Positions 37,145 through 48,277 are shown, counted from the stretch's first letter. The stretch: DNA of 64,000 nt from UBA5069 sp963773745 (GCA_963773745.1 CAVZCL010000005.1:682001-746000); one strand, 5' to 3'. Notes: generated by a model from the letters alone, not told the origin. A program made the numbers and translations.

Positions 37145-37197
37145 GCACCAAAGAAAGCCGCCGATCCCGTAATGAGACCGGCGGTCTTCTTTGGTGC
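37145..37197 (-). terminator. Terminator hairpin overlapping the tRNA-Leu 3' end
   Basis: On the minus strand the tRNA runs directly into aagaagaccgccggtc ... ggcggctttctttggtgc. The outer 11-bp stem uses GCACCA of the tRNA itself (37192-37197) with TGGTGC at the far end. T-rich tttcttt lies within the descending arm. Confidence 0.7.
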
Positions 37198-37277
37198 CCC
37201 TACTCCGACTTGAACGGAGACGCCCTAAAGGGCACAGGCCCTCAACCTGCCGCGTATGCCAATTCCGCCATAGGGGC
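37192..37277 (-). tRNA. tRNA-Leu (anticodon GAG)
   Basis: Read on the minus strand from 37277: acceptor GCCCCTA, D-arm with GGCGGAATTGGCATACGCG, anticodon stem GCAGG/CCTGT around loop TTGAGGG (anticodon GAG), a class II variable arm (GCCCTTTAGGGC), T-arm CTCCGTTCAAGTCGGAG, acceptor TAGGGGC, discriminator A and an encoded CCA. 86 nt. It decodes CUC/CUU. Confidence 0.95.
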
Positions 37278-37369
37278 AAACTTGCAAACGGAATTGTACC
37301 CTTGCAGGTAGGGAAAGTCAAAACGGCGCGGTGGATATTCAACGGCGCGGCGGATATTGGCAATTGATC

Positions 37370-38795
37370 TCAGCCGCCGCGCAGCGCCACAACCATGGGC
37401 ATGGCGTCGGGGCGCAGGGTGACGCGCGGCTGCGGCGTGGGTGTGAAGCCGGGCTGCAGGTTGAGGCGCACCTTGTGCGCAATCGTGGCCAGCAGCAGAT
37501 GCCCTTCCATCCACGCAAAGGGTTCGCCAATGCAGCGGCGCGGGCCGCCGCCAAAGGGAAAGTAGGCGAACCTGGGGCGAGCCGCTTCGGCCTCTGGCGT
37601 AAAGCGGTCGGGGTCAAAGCGCAGCGGGTCGGGCCACCATTGCGGGTCACGGTGTGTTACCCACTGGCTTATAATCACGCTTTCGCCCTTCTTCACGCGC
37701 ACGCCGCCCACAATGTCGTCGTCCTGCGCCAGGCGCGCCGTGGCATAGGCGGGCGGGTAGAGGCGCATGGCCTCGGAGAAGACACGCCGTGTGTAGGGCA
37801 ACTGTTCGAGGTCGTCCATGGTGGGCAGGCGTGCGGCCGCGCTGCCGGGCGCGCCCAGCACACCGTCAACCTCGGCCTCAAGGCGTGCGCGCACTTCCGG
37901 GTGCTGGGAGAGCAGATAGAAGGTCCACGAGAGCGCAATGGCCGTCGTTTCGTGGCCCGCCAGAAAGAGGGTGACGAGCTCATCGCGCGCCTGGCTGTCG
38001 CTCATGCCCGTGCCGTGGCCCGCGCCCGCCTCGCTGCCTGGCCTCGCTGCCGGCCTCGCTGTCAACCGCGCTGAGGATCATGGAGAGCAGGTCGCCGCGA
38101 TCCGTCGAATCTGCACGGCGCGTGCGGATGAGATCGTAGATCATGCCGTCGAGCACTTTGAGGTTTTGCGCGCGCTCGCGGTTGCGTTTGCGGTCAAATT
38201 TGTCGATGAACTGGCCAATGGGCCCGATGCGGCTCATATCATAGGCCTCAATCAACTGGGTAATCGACTCACCCAACTCGTCCGAGCTATCCTCCACGTC
38301 GGCGTCAAAGAGGCTCCTGGCCACAATCAGCATGGTCAGGTGCATCATCGCGTCGTGCAGGTCGAGCGGCTGGCCATCCTGCCACGGGGCAATCTGGGTG
38401 GTGGTGAGGGCGACCATGGTGTCGGCGTAGGCTTCAATGCGCTTGCGGTGGAAGGCAGGCTGGATCAGACGGCGCTGGCGGGCGTGCAGTTCCTCTTCGG
38501 AAGTGAGCAGCCCTTCGCCCACAATGGGCTTGAGCGCCTGCAGACCAAAGCCCTTGTGATAGGCGCGATGGTTCTCCACAAGCACATGTTTGACGTCGTC
38601 GGGATGGGAGGCCAGGTAGGCGTTGTTGTTGATGAAGCGCAGGCGTGTGACGCGCCCCATGGCTCCCGCCTGCGTGAGCATGCCCAGCGGGTCGGCGTTG
38701 AAGTCGCGCAGGTTGCCCAGCAGCCAGTTGCCGTGGGGATTGGGAGGCGTCACCAGCTCGGTGGCGGGTGGGCGCATTTGCGTTTGCGATGTCAT
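37370..38795 (-). CDS. Cytochrome P450 (one frameshift)
   Basis: Soluble heme monooxygenase. I-helix FLAGHETTAIALSW, ExxR in FSEAMRLYPP, PERF-like FDPDRFTPE and heme loop FGGGPRRCIGEPFA with the Cys ligand are present. The N-terminal half (NPHGNWLLGNLRDFNADPL, HARQRRLIQPAFHRKRI) joins by one +1 step near 38045. ATG 38795 with a GGAGG site. Resembles bacterial CYPs of the CYP102/CYP4-like soluble group; substrate not predictable. No ferredoxin partner is adjacent. Upstream are 345 bp with no gene, containing the palindrome at 38935. Confidence 0.93.
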
Positions 38796-38934
38796 GAGTC
38801 CTCCTTCGATCAGCAGCGGGCGCACAGGGCGTCTCGCCCAGCGTCTGTTGCCAGTATAATACGATTTCCAGCGCGCGGCAGAGTTCGCGCCCATCCAATC
38901 ATGGCATCCCCAAAGCCAGCAATAAAGCAAGCGC

Positions 38935-39038
38935 GGCGCAGGACGCGAAGCGAGGCTTCCGATTTTGGAAACCTCGCTTCAGATGACTCGTTGAAGCGAG
39001 GCTTCCAAAATCGGAAGCCTCGCTTCGCGTCCTGCGCC
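38935..39038. repeat. 104-bp palindrome in a divergent promoter region
   Basis: Arms of about 46 nt (ggcgcaggacgcgaagcgag and on) with a couple of mismatches and a centre of about 10 bp (gatgactcgt). Each arm itself contains two copies of gaagcgaggcttcc-type words in opposite orientation (cgaggcttccgattttgga and cctcgcttca), so smaller hairpins nest inside. It lies between the divergent P450 and DoxX-like genes. Confidence 0.9.
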
Positions 39039-39140
39039 ACACCAAAGTGAGCAAATTGTGAAGTCCTTCACAGCACGTTGTCGTAGCATGTGCGATAGTG
39101 TGAGGGCTGATTGCCCGCACCGCGATTCTGAGGCCGCACT

Positions 39141-39740
39141 TTGCCGCCTTCTCTAGAAAGCCTTGCCACTGTGACACAGAATATGACCACCATGCCCAAA
39201 TCATCCATGCCCCAACCGTCCATGCCCAAACAGACACCGCCTGCCCGCAAACTCACGCTCGAGGACCGCCTGCTGCGCAAGCTGCCCTACTGGCAGAAGA
39301 TTGACGCCGTGGACCTGCGCATTACCAACTGGATGGGGCGCTACGGCCTCGTCTTCATGCGCGTGGGGCTGGGCATTGTCTTCTTCTGGTTCGGCGCGCT
39401 CAAGCTCTTCCCCGGGCTAAGCCCCGCCGAGGATCTCGTGCGCCAGTCCACCTGGTTCGTTAACCCTGCCTGGTTCCTGCCGCTGCTGGCTGTCTGGGAG
39501 ATGGCAATTGGCATTGGGTTGATGACGGGCATCTTTATGCGCACGACGCTGCTGCTGCTCTTCTTGCAGATGCCGGGGACGGCGCTGCCGATCCTTGTGA
39601 CGCCCGAACTGGTCTTCAACTATTTCCCCTTCGGGCTGACAATTGAGGGGCAGTACATCGTCAAGAATCTGGCGCTGGTGACGGCGGCGCTTGTGCTCGG
39701 CTCGGCCGTGCGTGGCGGCCGCTTCATTAACGCTGAGTAG
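39141..39740 (+). CDS. DoxX-like membrane protein
   Basis: About 199 aa (or 185 if ATG 39183 is used). A charged cytoplasmic N-terminus (KLTLEDRLLRKLPYWQKIDA) is followed by four hydrophobic segments; GLVFMRVGLGIVFFWFGALK with LFPGLSPAEDLV is the DoxX-like signature, then LLAVWEMAIGIGLMTGIFMR. DoxX-type proteins are membrane components of unclear biochemical role, some linked to quinone or redox stress. Start codon undecided between 39141 and 39183. Confidence 0.75.
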   Translation: MPPSLESLATVTQNMTTMPKSSMPQPSMPKQTPPARKLTLEDRLLRKLPYWQKIDAVDLRITNWMGRYGLVFMRVGLGIVFFWFGALKLFPGLSPAEDLVRQSTWFVNPAWFLPLLAVWEMAIGIGLMTGIFMRTTLLLLFLQMPGTALPILVTPELVFNYFPFGLTIEGQYIVKNLALVTAALVLGSAVRGGRFINAE

Positions 39741-39755
39741 CTGGATACAACAGCC

Positions 39756-39851
39756 GTACACAGATTTCACGGAAACAAACAGATAACAACGGATAAATGC
39801 TCTTGAGCAAATATCCGTTGTTATCTGTTTGTTTCCGTGAAATCTGTGTAC
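39756..39851. repeat. 96-bp palindrome, CACAGAT family
   Basis: 47-nt arms with about two mismatches near the centre: gtacacagatttcacggaaa outside, tgctc-tt-gagca inside. Between the DoxX-like gene and htpG. The outer 30 nt match the repeat at 42018 with one change. Confidence 0.95.
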
Positions 39852-39875
39852 AAGCCTTTTCGTGCACGCCCCTTC

Positions 39876-39894
39876 TTGACGAGCGCGCTATAAT
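39876..39894 (+). promoter_or_regulatory. TATAAT element upstream of htpG
   Basis: TATAAT at 39889-39894, 78 bp before the htpG ATG. A TTGACG at 39876-39881 is only 7 bp away, as at 1323-1342, too close for a standard -35. The -10 match is perfect; the rest is uncertain. Confidence 0.4.
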
Positions 39895-39971
39895 AGGAAA
39901 TTGAACCATATTCGTCAGCCCCGCTGCCTGCACAAAGCAGGCGGCGCACCGTTTTCTCTTTGGAGTCTGCC

Positions 39972-42012
39972 ATGTCTACCACACCTACGCCCGCCGGCGA
40001 AGCGCTGGAGTATCGCACCGAGGTCAAGCAGCTGCTCGACATCCTGGCGCATTCGCTCTACACCGATCGCGCCATCTTCCTGCGCGAACTCATCTCCAAC
40101 GCCTCCGACGCGCTCAATCGCGTCCAGTTTGAGCTGCTGACAAACCACGAAGTTGTGGATGCGAGCAGCGAGCTCGCCATCCACCTGCTGGCTGATGTGG
40201 GTAACCGCACGCTCACCATTCGCGACAGCGGCATTGGCATGAACCGCGAGGAGCTCATTGAGAATCTGGGCACGATTGCACATTCGGGTGCACGCGCCTT
40301 TCTGCTCAACGCCGGCAAGGGGCAGGCGGCGCAGGAGGAGATCATTGGCCAGTTTGGCGTGGGCTTCTACTCCGTCTTTATGGTGGCCGACAGGGTGACT
40401 GTGACCTCGCGTTCCTATCGCCCCGACGAGGGCGCGTGGCGCTGGAGTTCCACGGGCGACAGCAGCTTCACGCTGGAGCCGGCCGAAAAGAGCACGCGCG
40501 GCACGGAGATTCACATTCACCTCAAGGAGGATGCCGCCGAATTTGCTCAGCCGTGGCGGCTGGAAAGCATCATTCGCAAGCACTCCAACTACGTCTCCTT
40601 CCCGATTTACGTGGAAGCTGTGGAAAGCTCCATGGCGGCCGCCGAGGGTGAGGATGTTGAGGGCGAGGATGCTGAGGAAGCGGCGGCAGCGAGCGCGCAG
40701 GCAGAGCTTCAGCCCGTCAACCGGCGCACGGCGCTCTGGCGGCAGAATCCCTCCTCTGTGCAGCCGGAGGAGTACACCGAGTTTTACCAGCAGTTGACGC
40801 TGGCCGACGACGAGCCGCTGCTCCACCTGCACATTGTAACGGACGCGCCGGTGAACCTGCCGCGCGCTGCTCTTTGTGCCCGCCACGCGCGAGCGTACAC
40901 AGCTGCATCTGCGCCCTGAATATGGGCTGACGCTCTACTCGCGCAAGGTGCTCATTCAGGAGCACAACAAGGAGCTGCTCCCCGAGCATCTGCGCTTTGT
41001 GGAGGGCGTGGTCGATTCCGAAGACCTGCCCCTCAACGTTTCGCGCGAAACGGTGCAGGGCAACCCGCTCATGCGGCAGATGCGGCGTGCGCTTACCAGC
41101 CGGGTGCACAAGGAGATCAAGGCACTTGCAGATGGCGATGGCGAGGATGATGGCGAGGGCGCAGCTGAAGCTGAAGAAAGCAGCGAAACGGCGGTGACAA
41201 CACCCGCCAAGTACCTGCGCTTCTGGGAGGAGTTCGGCGTCTTCATCAAGGAGGGCGTCGTCACCGATCCGGCCAGCCAGGAGATTCTGGTGGACCTGCT
41301 GCGCTTCCGCTCCAGCCGCACGGGTGGCGATGGCTGGGTCTCGCTCAAGGAGTACAGCGAGCGCATGGCCGAGGGGCAGGAGGTCATCTACTACGTGCTG
41401 GGGGGCGATCTGAAGAGCCTGGCGCGCAGCCCGCACCTCGACTACTTCCGCACGCACGACATCGAGGTGCTCTACCTCGTGGATGCGATTGACGGCTTTG
41501 TAACGACCTCGCTGCGCGACTATGCCGGCAAGGCGCTGCAGAATGTGGACGATGCCAACCTTGAGCTGCCCAAGAGCAGCGAGGACGAAAAGCAGCCGGA
41601 GAGCAGCGCCGCGCCTGTATCCAGCGAGCAGTTTGACGCGCTGGTGAAGCGCTTCCTCTCTGTGCTGGGGGAACGGGTCAAGAGTGTGCGTGAGGCAAAG
41701 CTGCTGGTGGACAGCCCCTGCCGCCTCGTCTCCGGCGAGGAGAGCTACGAGCGCGACCTTGAGCGCTTCCGCCGGCTGACGGAGGAGGACTACACCGCGC
41801 CGGCCAAGGTGCTGGAACTCAACCGCAAGCACCCCATCATTGCCAACCTGGCGCTAGTGCTCGAGAAGGACCCCAGCGAGCCACTGCTGCCTGCGGCGAT
41901 TGAGCAACTCTTTGACAACGCGCTGCTGCTCGAGGGGCTGCACGCCAACCCCGTCGATATGGTTGAGCACATCCAGCAGATTCTCGCCGCCGCCGTCGCC
42001 GCCAAGGCATAA
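39972..42012 (+). CDS. htpG: Chaperone protein HtpG (Hsp90), one frameshift
   Basis: ATP-dependent Hsp90 chaperone. GHKL ATPase motifs: FLRELISNASDALNR, DSGIGMNREELIENLGTIA, GQFGVGFYSVFMVADRV and STRGTEIHIHLKE. Middle domain after one +1 step near 40870: EYGLTLYSRKVLIQEHNKEL, DSEDLPLNVSRETVQGN. The C-terminal dimerisation part ends HPIIANLALVLEKDPSEP. An acidic insertion (about residues 110-125 of the second part: GDGEDDGEGAAEAEESSE) and another (EGEDVEGEDAEEAAAAS) are reminiscent of the charged linker. ATG 39972. Confidence 0.95.
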
Positions 42013-42017
42013 AGAAA

Positions 42018-42122
42018 AGCAGTACACAGATTTCACAGAAACAAACAGATAACAGCAGATAATTGCCCAGTGGGCAATTATCTGCTGTTATCTGTTTGTT
42101 TCTGTGAAATCTGTGTACTGCT
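42018..42122. repeat. 105-bp perfect palindrome, CACAGAT family
   Basis: 52-nt arms without mismatch (agcagtacacagatttcaca outward; attgccca at the centre). Fills the space between the htpG stop (42012) and the convergent CapA-like stop (42127). Confidence 0.97.
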
Positions 42123-42126
42123 CTTG

Positions 42127-44083
42127 TTACGGCCGGTCGGGGGCAGCGTCGAAGATGGTTTGCAGCAGGTCGGCGCGCTCTGCGGGCGTTGTCCAGCGGG
42201 GCTGCGCGTAGTCTTCGAGTACGCCGGTGAGAATTTCGGTGTTGATGAGCTTGCCGTCATAGATTGCGTGGCGGGCGAAGAGCTCTGTGCGCGTCTCCCA
42301 GCTCCACATCTGGTCAAAGTAGAGGTTTCCCAGGCCGTAGGAGATGAAGCCGTCGCCGCCCTCGTCAAAGGCGCCGTAAGGCTCCTGCGCCTGGGGCACG
42401 TGGCTCTGCACGCCCGTCACCAGGTTGGCTCCAGCCGCACGCAGCTCGCGGAACTCTTCTACCTGCGTTGGCGTGGGCCACGGGAAGTAGGTCTCCTCGT
42501 ACTGGAGTTCCACCGCCACAATGTCCACGGCCTTGCTCAGCGTCTCAATTGTGCTGATGATGCGATCCTTGTGTTCGTAGTAGTAGCAGGAGCCGGGCTC
42601 CTCATCGGTGACCCAGGCGCTTTCGGGGCCGTAGGCGAGCGCAGCGATGAAGGCGAAGGTGTTGCCGTTGCTCTCCCAAAGCAGGGGCGCACAGGCCGCA
42701 TCCACGGTGAGGCCGCTGCCGTAGACCGGGATGTTGTTCTCCTTGTACCAGCCCAGTGACTCGCGTGCGCCATCGCGGCCAAAGTCGTTCACATGGTTGC
42801 CGCTGAGCCCCACAATGTCGGTCCCCATGAGCTCGAGCGCTTGCCAGTACGACGGATCGCTGCAGAGCTGCAGGTTGTTCTCCGTATTTCTGACCACGCA
42901 CCCTTCAATGAAGGGGATTTCGTTGCTCACATGGGTGATGTCGGCGAGTGCCAGCTCCGGGCCAATGACGCGGGCGGGATAGGCCGGGTCGCCCGCGCGC
43001 TCAATGGCTGCTGCGGTGCCGCGCGCGATGGCTGTTACGCCCGTCATTACCAGCGTGGTGAGCTTGCCGGCGTCGCGGTTTGTGCTTGGCGCAACTGCAT
43101 CGCTCAGAAGCGCTTCAAGCTGTGCTGCACCCTCTCCGCTTACCTTGACCTGCGCGACAAGTGGATATTCGTCCCCCTGCAACTGGTTGCTGAGCACATT
43201 GACGCCGTCCACAGTCAGCACCTTGAAGCGGGGGTCAACCTGCTCAAAGGGGATGATGGCAATGGCGTCGCGACTCTCCACAAGCAGGCCAATGAGGTCA
43301 GCCGGGGGCACAGCCTCGGTGGTGGCTGCGGGCTGGCCCAGCAGCGCGGGCAGCCAGGCAAGCGCGTCGTCGGAGGTGTAGACGATGCCGCCTCCATCCC
43401 AGCGGGTGACGAGCTCGTCCAGCGTAATATCATCCTGCACCGTGTCGAAGGGGACGACGACCGCGTAGTAGCGCGAGGCCAGTGCATTGCCCGGAGCCGC
43501 GGGCCCGGCAATTTCAATGCGTGTGGGCGCGATGCCCTGTGTGGCGACAGCACGCCAGCTTTCAGCAACGGTGAGCGGCTGCGCGCCGTTCACACCCTCC
43601 AGTGTGCCGGCATTCTGCAGTGCGGCGCGCAGGTTGTCGGCAAGGGCCACCGGCAGCGCAGGTGAGAGCGCGACCTCGACGGGGCCGCGGACTGCCCAAT
43701 CTGCCGGCGGCTCCGCCAGGAAGGCGCTGGGCGTCGGTGTGGGCAGATTGAGCGGCGTGGGTCGCTCAGCAGGGACAAAGCCCTCGGCCTGGCCGGTGGT
43801 GGAGGCGCCTGCGTCGGCGGGCTCGTCAGCGGATGTGGCAGCAGCCTCCTGCACGGTGCCGGCGGGAAACGCGCCCCCGGGGCGCGGCGGCAGCGGGGCA
43901 GGCGCGCCACTTGTCTCCGCCCGAATCACCACGGCGGTCGGTTTGGCGCTGGCAGCTTCGGCCGCGGCCGCCTGGCGGTACGGCGCACGCGCTCAGCAGC
44001 AGCGAGGCGGTGAGGGTGATGGCAAGGGACAGCGCAGATGGAGCGTGTGTGCGGCGGGTAATGCTTGAGGGTTTTGCCAACAT
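42127..44083 (-). CDS. CapA-family lipoprotein with N-terminal binding-protein-like region (one frameshift)
   Basis: Lipoprotein signal from ATG 44083: LSLAITLTASLLLSACAV, lipobox LSAC. One +1 step near 43970 (gta-C-cgc) joins it to a linker rich in Ala/Pro. Residues about 110-330 look like a substrate-binding fold (VEVALSPALPVALADNLRAA, DDITLDELVTRWDGGGIVYT, IAIIPFEQVDPRFKVLTVDG). The C-terminal 330 residues are the CapA/PgsA metallophosphatase-like domain: SNEIPFIEGCVVR, IVGLSGNHVNDFGRDG, VDIVAVELQYEETY, NLVTGVQSHVPQAQEPYG and DGFISYGLGNLYFDQ. The family is linked to poly-gamma-glutamate or capsule synthesis; no cap operon is present. Confidence 0.87.
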
Positions 44084-44235
44084 GCGGACGGTGTCCTTCT
44101 GGAGATAGGGTGCGGGTAACGGGGTTTTTAGTGGATATGGCAGCGAAGCAGACGGCGCGCAATGACAGCGGCCCCCTGTGCGAGTATAGCACCGGAGCAC
44201 GCCCGCACCAATCAAATTGCGTGGCATGGAAAAAA

Positions 44236-44273
44236 GGAACGGGGAACTCTCCGCTTACCGCCATCCCCGTTCC
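44236..44273. repeat. Hairpin ggaacgggga / tccccgttcc
   Basis: 10-bp perfect stem with an 18-nt loop between the convergently placed end of the acyltransferase and the start of the CapA-like gene (both minus). Probably a terminator-like or stray repeat unit; the flanking sequence repeats ttccc words. Confidence 0.6.
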
Positions 44274-44323
44274 CCAATGCCTGTTCCCTTTCCTTGCGTG
44301 GAGGGGTTTATACGGAGTTCACT

Positions 44324-45256
44324 TCAGGCCGGCGTGGCTGCTGGCGCAGCCTCTGCCATGCCATACTGCTTCTTCAACTCATCGAGGAGCGCGTCCTTCT
44401 CGCTCCAAATCTCGGCCAGCCAGACGCGGAAGCGGGCGCGGTCCTCATCGCTCGCCATGTAGTCGCCTTCGATGAACTGGCTGGGAATGGCGCGCTGCTG
44501 CACGTGCACAACCACCTTGTGCACACGCCCACGCACCATGTCCCACATATCCACCTCGCCATCAGGATAGAAGATCGTTACGTCCAGCAGCGAAGTAAAG
44601 CGGTTGCCCATGGCCTCGAGCGCAAAGGCGATGCCACCCGCTTTGGGCTTGAGCAGGTTGCGATAGGGTGACTGCTGCGCGTCGTGCTTGGCTTGCGTAA
44701 AGCGCGTCCCCTCCACGTAGTTGAGGATGGCCGTGGGCAGCAATTTGAACTTCTCGCATGCCTCACGCGTCGCCTCCACATCCCGCAAACGCAGCGCAGG
44801 GTTGCGCGCGACTGCCTCTGCCGAATGGCGGCTCATGAAAGGGAAATCCAGCGACCACCACGCCTGCCCCAGCACGGGCACCCAGATCAGGTTCTTCTTG
44901 AGGAAGAAGCGGATAAAGGGAATACGCCGGTGAAAGACCTTCTGCAGCACGGGAATATCCAGCCCCGAAAGGTGATTGCTCAGCACCAGGTACCACTCCT
45001 GCGTGCTCAGCCCCTCCATGCCCGTGACAACCCATTCTACGCGCTGCACGTGGCGGATGAGCCAGTTGTTGCAGCCAACCCAGTTCTGCGCAAGGGCCGC
45101 GGATGTAGCCGAGTGCCTGCTGCGCCCCTCAGCGCTCGGCGTCAGCAATTTGATGCCCGTGACAATAAAGAGAGGGATCGTCCAGAAGATCGTGTTGATG
45201 ACGATGCCAATCAGGCCGATGACCGAGCGCACAGGGCTGGGAAGGAAGCGGAACAT
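44324..45256 (-). CDS. PlsC-family acyltransferase (YihG-like)
   Basis: Membrane-associated lysophosphatidic acid acyltransferase-like enzyme, 310 aa. Start ATG 45256 (MFRFLPSPVRSVIGL). An N-terminal hydrophobic stretch (IGIVINTIFWTIPLFIVTGI) precedes motif I NHLSGLD (the HX4D catalytic motif), motif II-like IPFIRFFLKKNLIWVPVLGQ, motif III YVEGTRFTQAKH and GGIAFALEAMG. The arrangement fits the YihG/YihG-like branch that includes LCLAT/AGPAT proteins. Probably acylates lysophospholipids. No overlap with neighbours. Confidence 0.9.
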   Translation of the reverse strand: MFRFLPSPVRSVIGLIGIVINTIFWTIPLFIVTGIKLLTPSAEGRSRHSATSAALAQNWVGCNNWLIRHVQRVEWVVTGMEGLSTQEWYLVLSNHLSGLDIPVLQKVFHRRIPFIRFFLKKNLIWVPVLGQAWWSLDFPFMSRHSAEAVARNPALRLRDVEATREACEKFKLLPTAILNYVEGTRFTQAKHDAQQSPYRNLLKPKAGGIAFALEAMGNRFTSLLDVTIFYPDGEVDMWDMVRGRVHKVVVHVQQRAIPSQFIEGDYMASDEDRARFRVWLAEIWSEKDALLDELKKQYGMAEAAPAATPA

Positions 45257-45360
45257 GCAGTAAGTCCTTGTAGAAAGAAAGCGAGTCTTAAACCCGGGCG
45301 GGCATGCGCACGCTGCGCGCGAGAAGTTTACCGGCAGGCGCATGTTGGGGCAAGCGTGAA

Positions 45361-45487
45361 AGGCGGGGGTATGGGGTGTGGGGTATGGGGTGTGGGGTGT
45401 TGGGATGTGGGGTGTGAAGTGTCGGGCACCCGCACCGTTCACCGACACCCCACACCCCACACCCCATACCCCATACCCCACACCCAA
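45361..45487. repeat. GT-rich/CA-rich inverted tract
   Basis: Left part repeats ggtatggggtgtgggg units; right part (from about 45440) repeats ccccacaccccatacccc in inverse. The arms pair imperfectly around cgggcacccgcaccgttcaccg. Lies between the acyltransferase start region and the stop of the M48 gene. Confidence 0.85.
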
Positions 45488-46345
45488 CTACTGCACCATG
45501 CCATCGGGCACGCCGTTGGGGAATTCGGCGTCGATGGCCGCCTGAATCTCCTGGATGCGATTCTGTGGATTGGGGTGCGAACTGAAGAACTCAGGCGGCG
45601 CCTCGCCATTGCCCGAAGCGGCCAGAATTTGCATCACACCAATCAGCGCACGTGGGTCATAGCCGGCATCGGCCATGAAGCGCACCGCCAGCCGGTCCGA
45701 CTCGCTCTCGTCGTCGCGTCCATACTTGAGGTTGACCAACTGGCCCGCCAACTGCGCCATGCGCGCCGCCTCCACGGAGGAAGGGTTGCTGGGATCGTAG
45801 GCCGCCGCCGCCGCTGCGCCGCTAATGCCCTCCACCAATTGCGATTTGGCTATCTGCTCGGCGGCGTGGCGTGCCACCACATGGCCTGCCTCGTGCGCAA
45901 GTACGCCCGCGAGCTGGCCCTCGGTCTCCAGCGCCTGGTAGAGCGCCGCCGTGATGAAGACCTGGCCGCCGGGCAGCGCAAATGCGTTAATCGTTTGCGG
46001 GTCGGCCAGCAGGTGGAAGTCAAACTGGTAGGCGCTGTTGCCCGCGGCTGAACGCTGGACAATGCGATTGCCCACCTGATCCACAAAGGCCTGCGCGTTG
46101 GGGTCCTGCAGTTCGCCGCCATACTGCGCCTCCATCTCGGGCACAGCCTGCAGCCCCATGGCGATCTCCTGTGCGGGCGTCAGGCTTACCCGCTGCACCT
46201 CGCCCGTTACATCGTTGGGCACACGTGCGGTGCCAAAGTAGTAGCCGGCAATGGCAATGACGGCCATCACAATGAATATCATGAGGCGCCCGCCCAGCCC
46301 GCCTCTACGGCGGTTGGAGTAGCCTCTATATCCTCTGCCCATCAT
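45488..46345 (-). CDS. M48-family metalloprotease
   Basis: Membrane-anchored zinc protease of the M48 (Ste24/HtpX-related, BepA-like) group, 285 aa. Basic N-terminus RGYRGYSNRRRGGLGGRLM, one transmembrane helix (IFIVMAVIAIAGYYF), then the M48 core: NAFALPGGQVFITAALY, zinc motif LAHEAGHVVARHAA and third ligand region YGRDDESESDRLAVRFM. The catalytic domain should be extracytoplasmic and may act in envelope quality control. Two adjacent ATGs (46345 and 46342) can start it. Confidence 0.92.
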   Translation of the reverse strand: MMGRGYRGYSNRRRGGLGGRLMIFIVMAVIAIAGYYFGTARVPNDVTGEVQRVSLTPAQEIAMGLQAVPEMEAQYGGELQDPNAQAFVDQVGNRIVQRSAAGNSAYQFDFHLLADPQTINAFALPGGQVFITAALYQALETEGQLAGVLAHEAGHVVARHAAEQIAKSQLVEGISGAAAAAAYDPSNPSSVEAARMAQLAGQLVNLKYGRDDESESDRLAVRFMADAGYDPRALIGVMQILAASGNGEAPPEFFSSHPNPQNRIQEIQAAIDAEFPNGVPDGMVQ

Positions 46346-46457
46346 GGTTATCCCTCCTGCACTGCAACCTGCACGAGCCCCGTTGGCCTGTACAGGGGCG
46401 GCGGTTCCAGAAGAACGCTGCCTTGCGGTGAGATAACGAATGAAAGGGAAGACCGGT

Positions 46458-46937
46458 TCAGGTGACGGCCACCACTTGCCCGCGCGTCATGGCCAGCAGT
46501 TCGTCGGGCGTGAGCGCAAAGACCGCATTGGGGTGGCCCGCCGCCGCCCAGATTTGCGCGTATTGCCAGAGGTCGCTGTCGAGCCACGTCTCAATAGGCT
46601 TGTCGTGGCCAAGGGGCGGGATGCCGCCGATCGCAAAGCCCGTTTGCGTGCGCACAAAGTCGGCGTCGGGGCGATCCAGCGGCTCCCCCACGTGCGCCAC
46701 CAGAGCGCTCTGGTTGACGCGGTTGATGCCCGATGCGATCACCAGCACGGCCTTGCCCGTGTGCGCGCCGCGAAAGACAAGCGACTTGGCAATCTGCGCC
46801 ACCTCGCAGCCCACCGCAGCCGCGGCTTCGGCTGCGGTGCGCGTGGAGGCGTCGAGCTCGATCACCTGGTTGGAGAAGCCGCGCGCAAGCAGTGCGTTCT
46901 GCACGCGCTGGGCGCTGGGTTTAAGGGTGCCGGTCAT
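46458..46937 (-). CDS. YbaK/EbsC-type aminoacyl-tRNA deacylase
   Basis: Cytosolic trans-editing factor that hydrolyses mischarged aminoacyl-tRNA (for example Cys-tRNAPro) in this family; here 159 aa. EVAQIAKSLVFRGAHTGKAV carries the conserved Lys, and VRTQTGFAIGGIPPLGHDKP is the GxxxGGxPP signature; HPNAVFALTPDELLAMT ends it. ATG 46937 (MTGTLKPSA) is preferred; a GTG four codons upstream is possible. Located between M48 protease and dGTPase, all minus strand. Confidence 0.9.
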   Translation of the reverse strand: MTGTLKPSAQRVQNALLARGFSNQVIELDASTRTAAEAAAAVGCEVAQIAKSLVFRGAHTGKAVLVIASGINRVNQSALVAHVGEPLDRPDADFVRTQTGFAIGGIPPLGHDKPIETWLDSDLWQYAQIWAAAGHPNAVFALTPDELLAMTRGQVVAVT

Positions 46938-46997
46938 TGTGGATTCCACTCTTGTCTCATGCGAAGCGGTTTCGTAGCGGCGGTGCAGCGCGTCGCG

Positions 46998-48161
<1,164 letters not shown>

Positions 48162-48187
48162 GGTGTTGCCTCCAGAAGATTCAGGTC

Positions 48188-48266
48188 CGCAGAAACAACG
48201 GGAACAGCGGAAACAACGTGAAGGACCCTGTTTTCCTGTTCTTTCCGTTGTTCCCGCTTTTTCCGC
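48188..48266. repeat. Imperfect palindrome upstream of dgt
   Basis: Arms cgcagaaacaacgggaacagcggaaa-type and the inverse ttccgttgttcccgctttttccgcg, with several mismatches. Resembles a decayed member of the intergenic palindrome set, lying between dgt (start) and the SDR (stop), both minus strand. Confidence 0.65.
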
Positions 48267-48277
48267 GTACAGAAATG

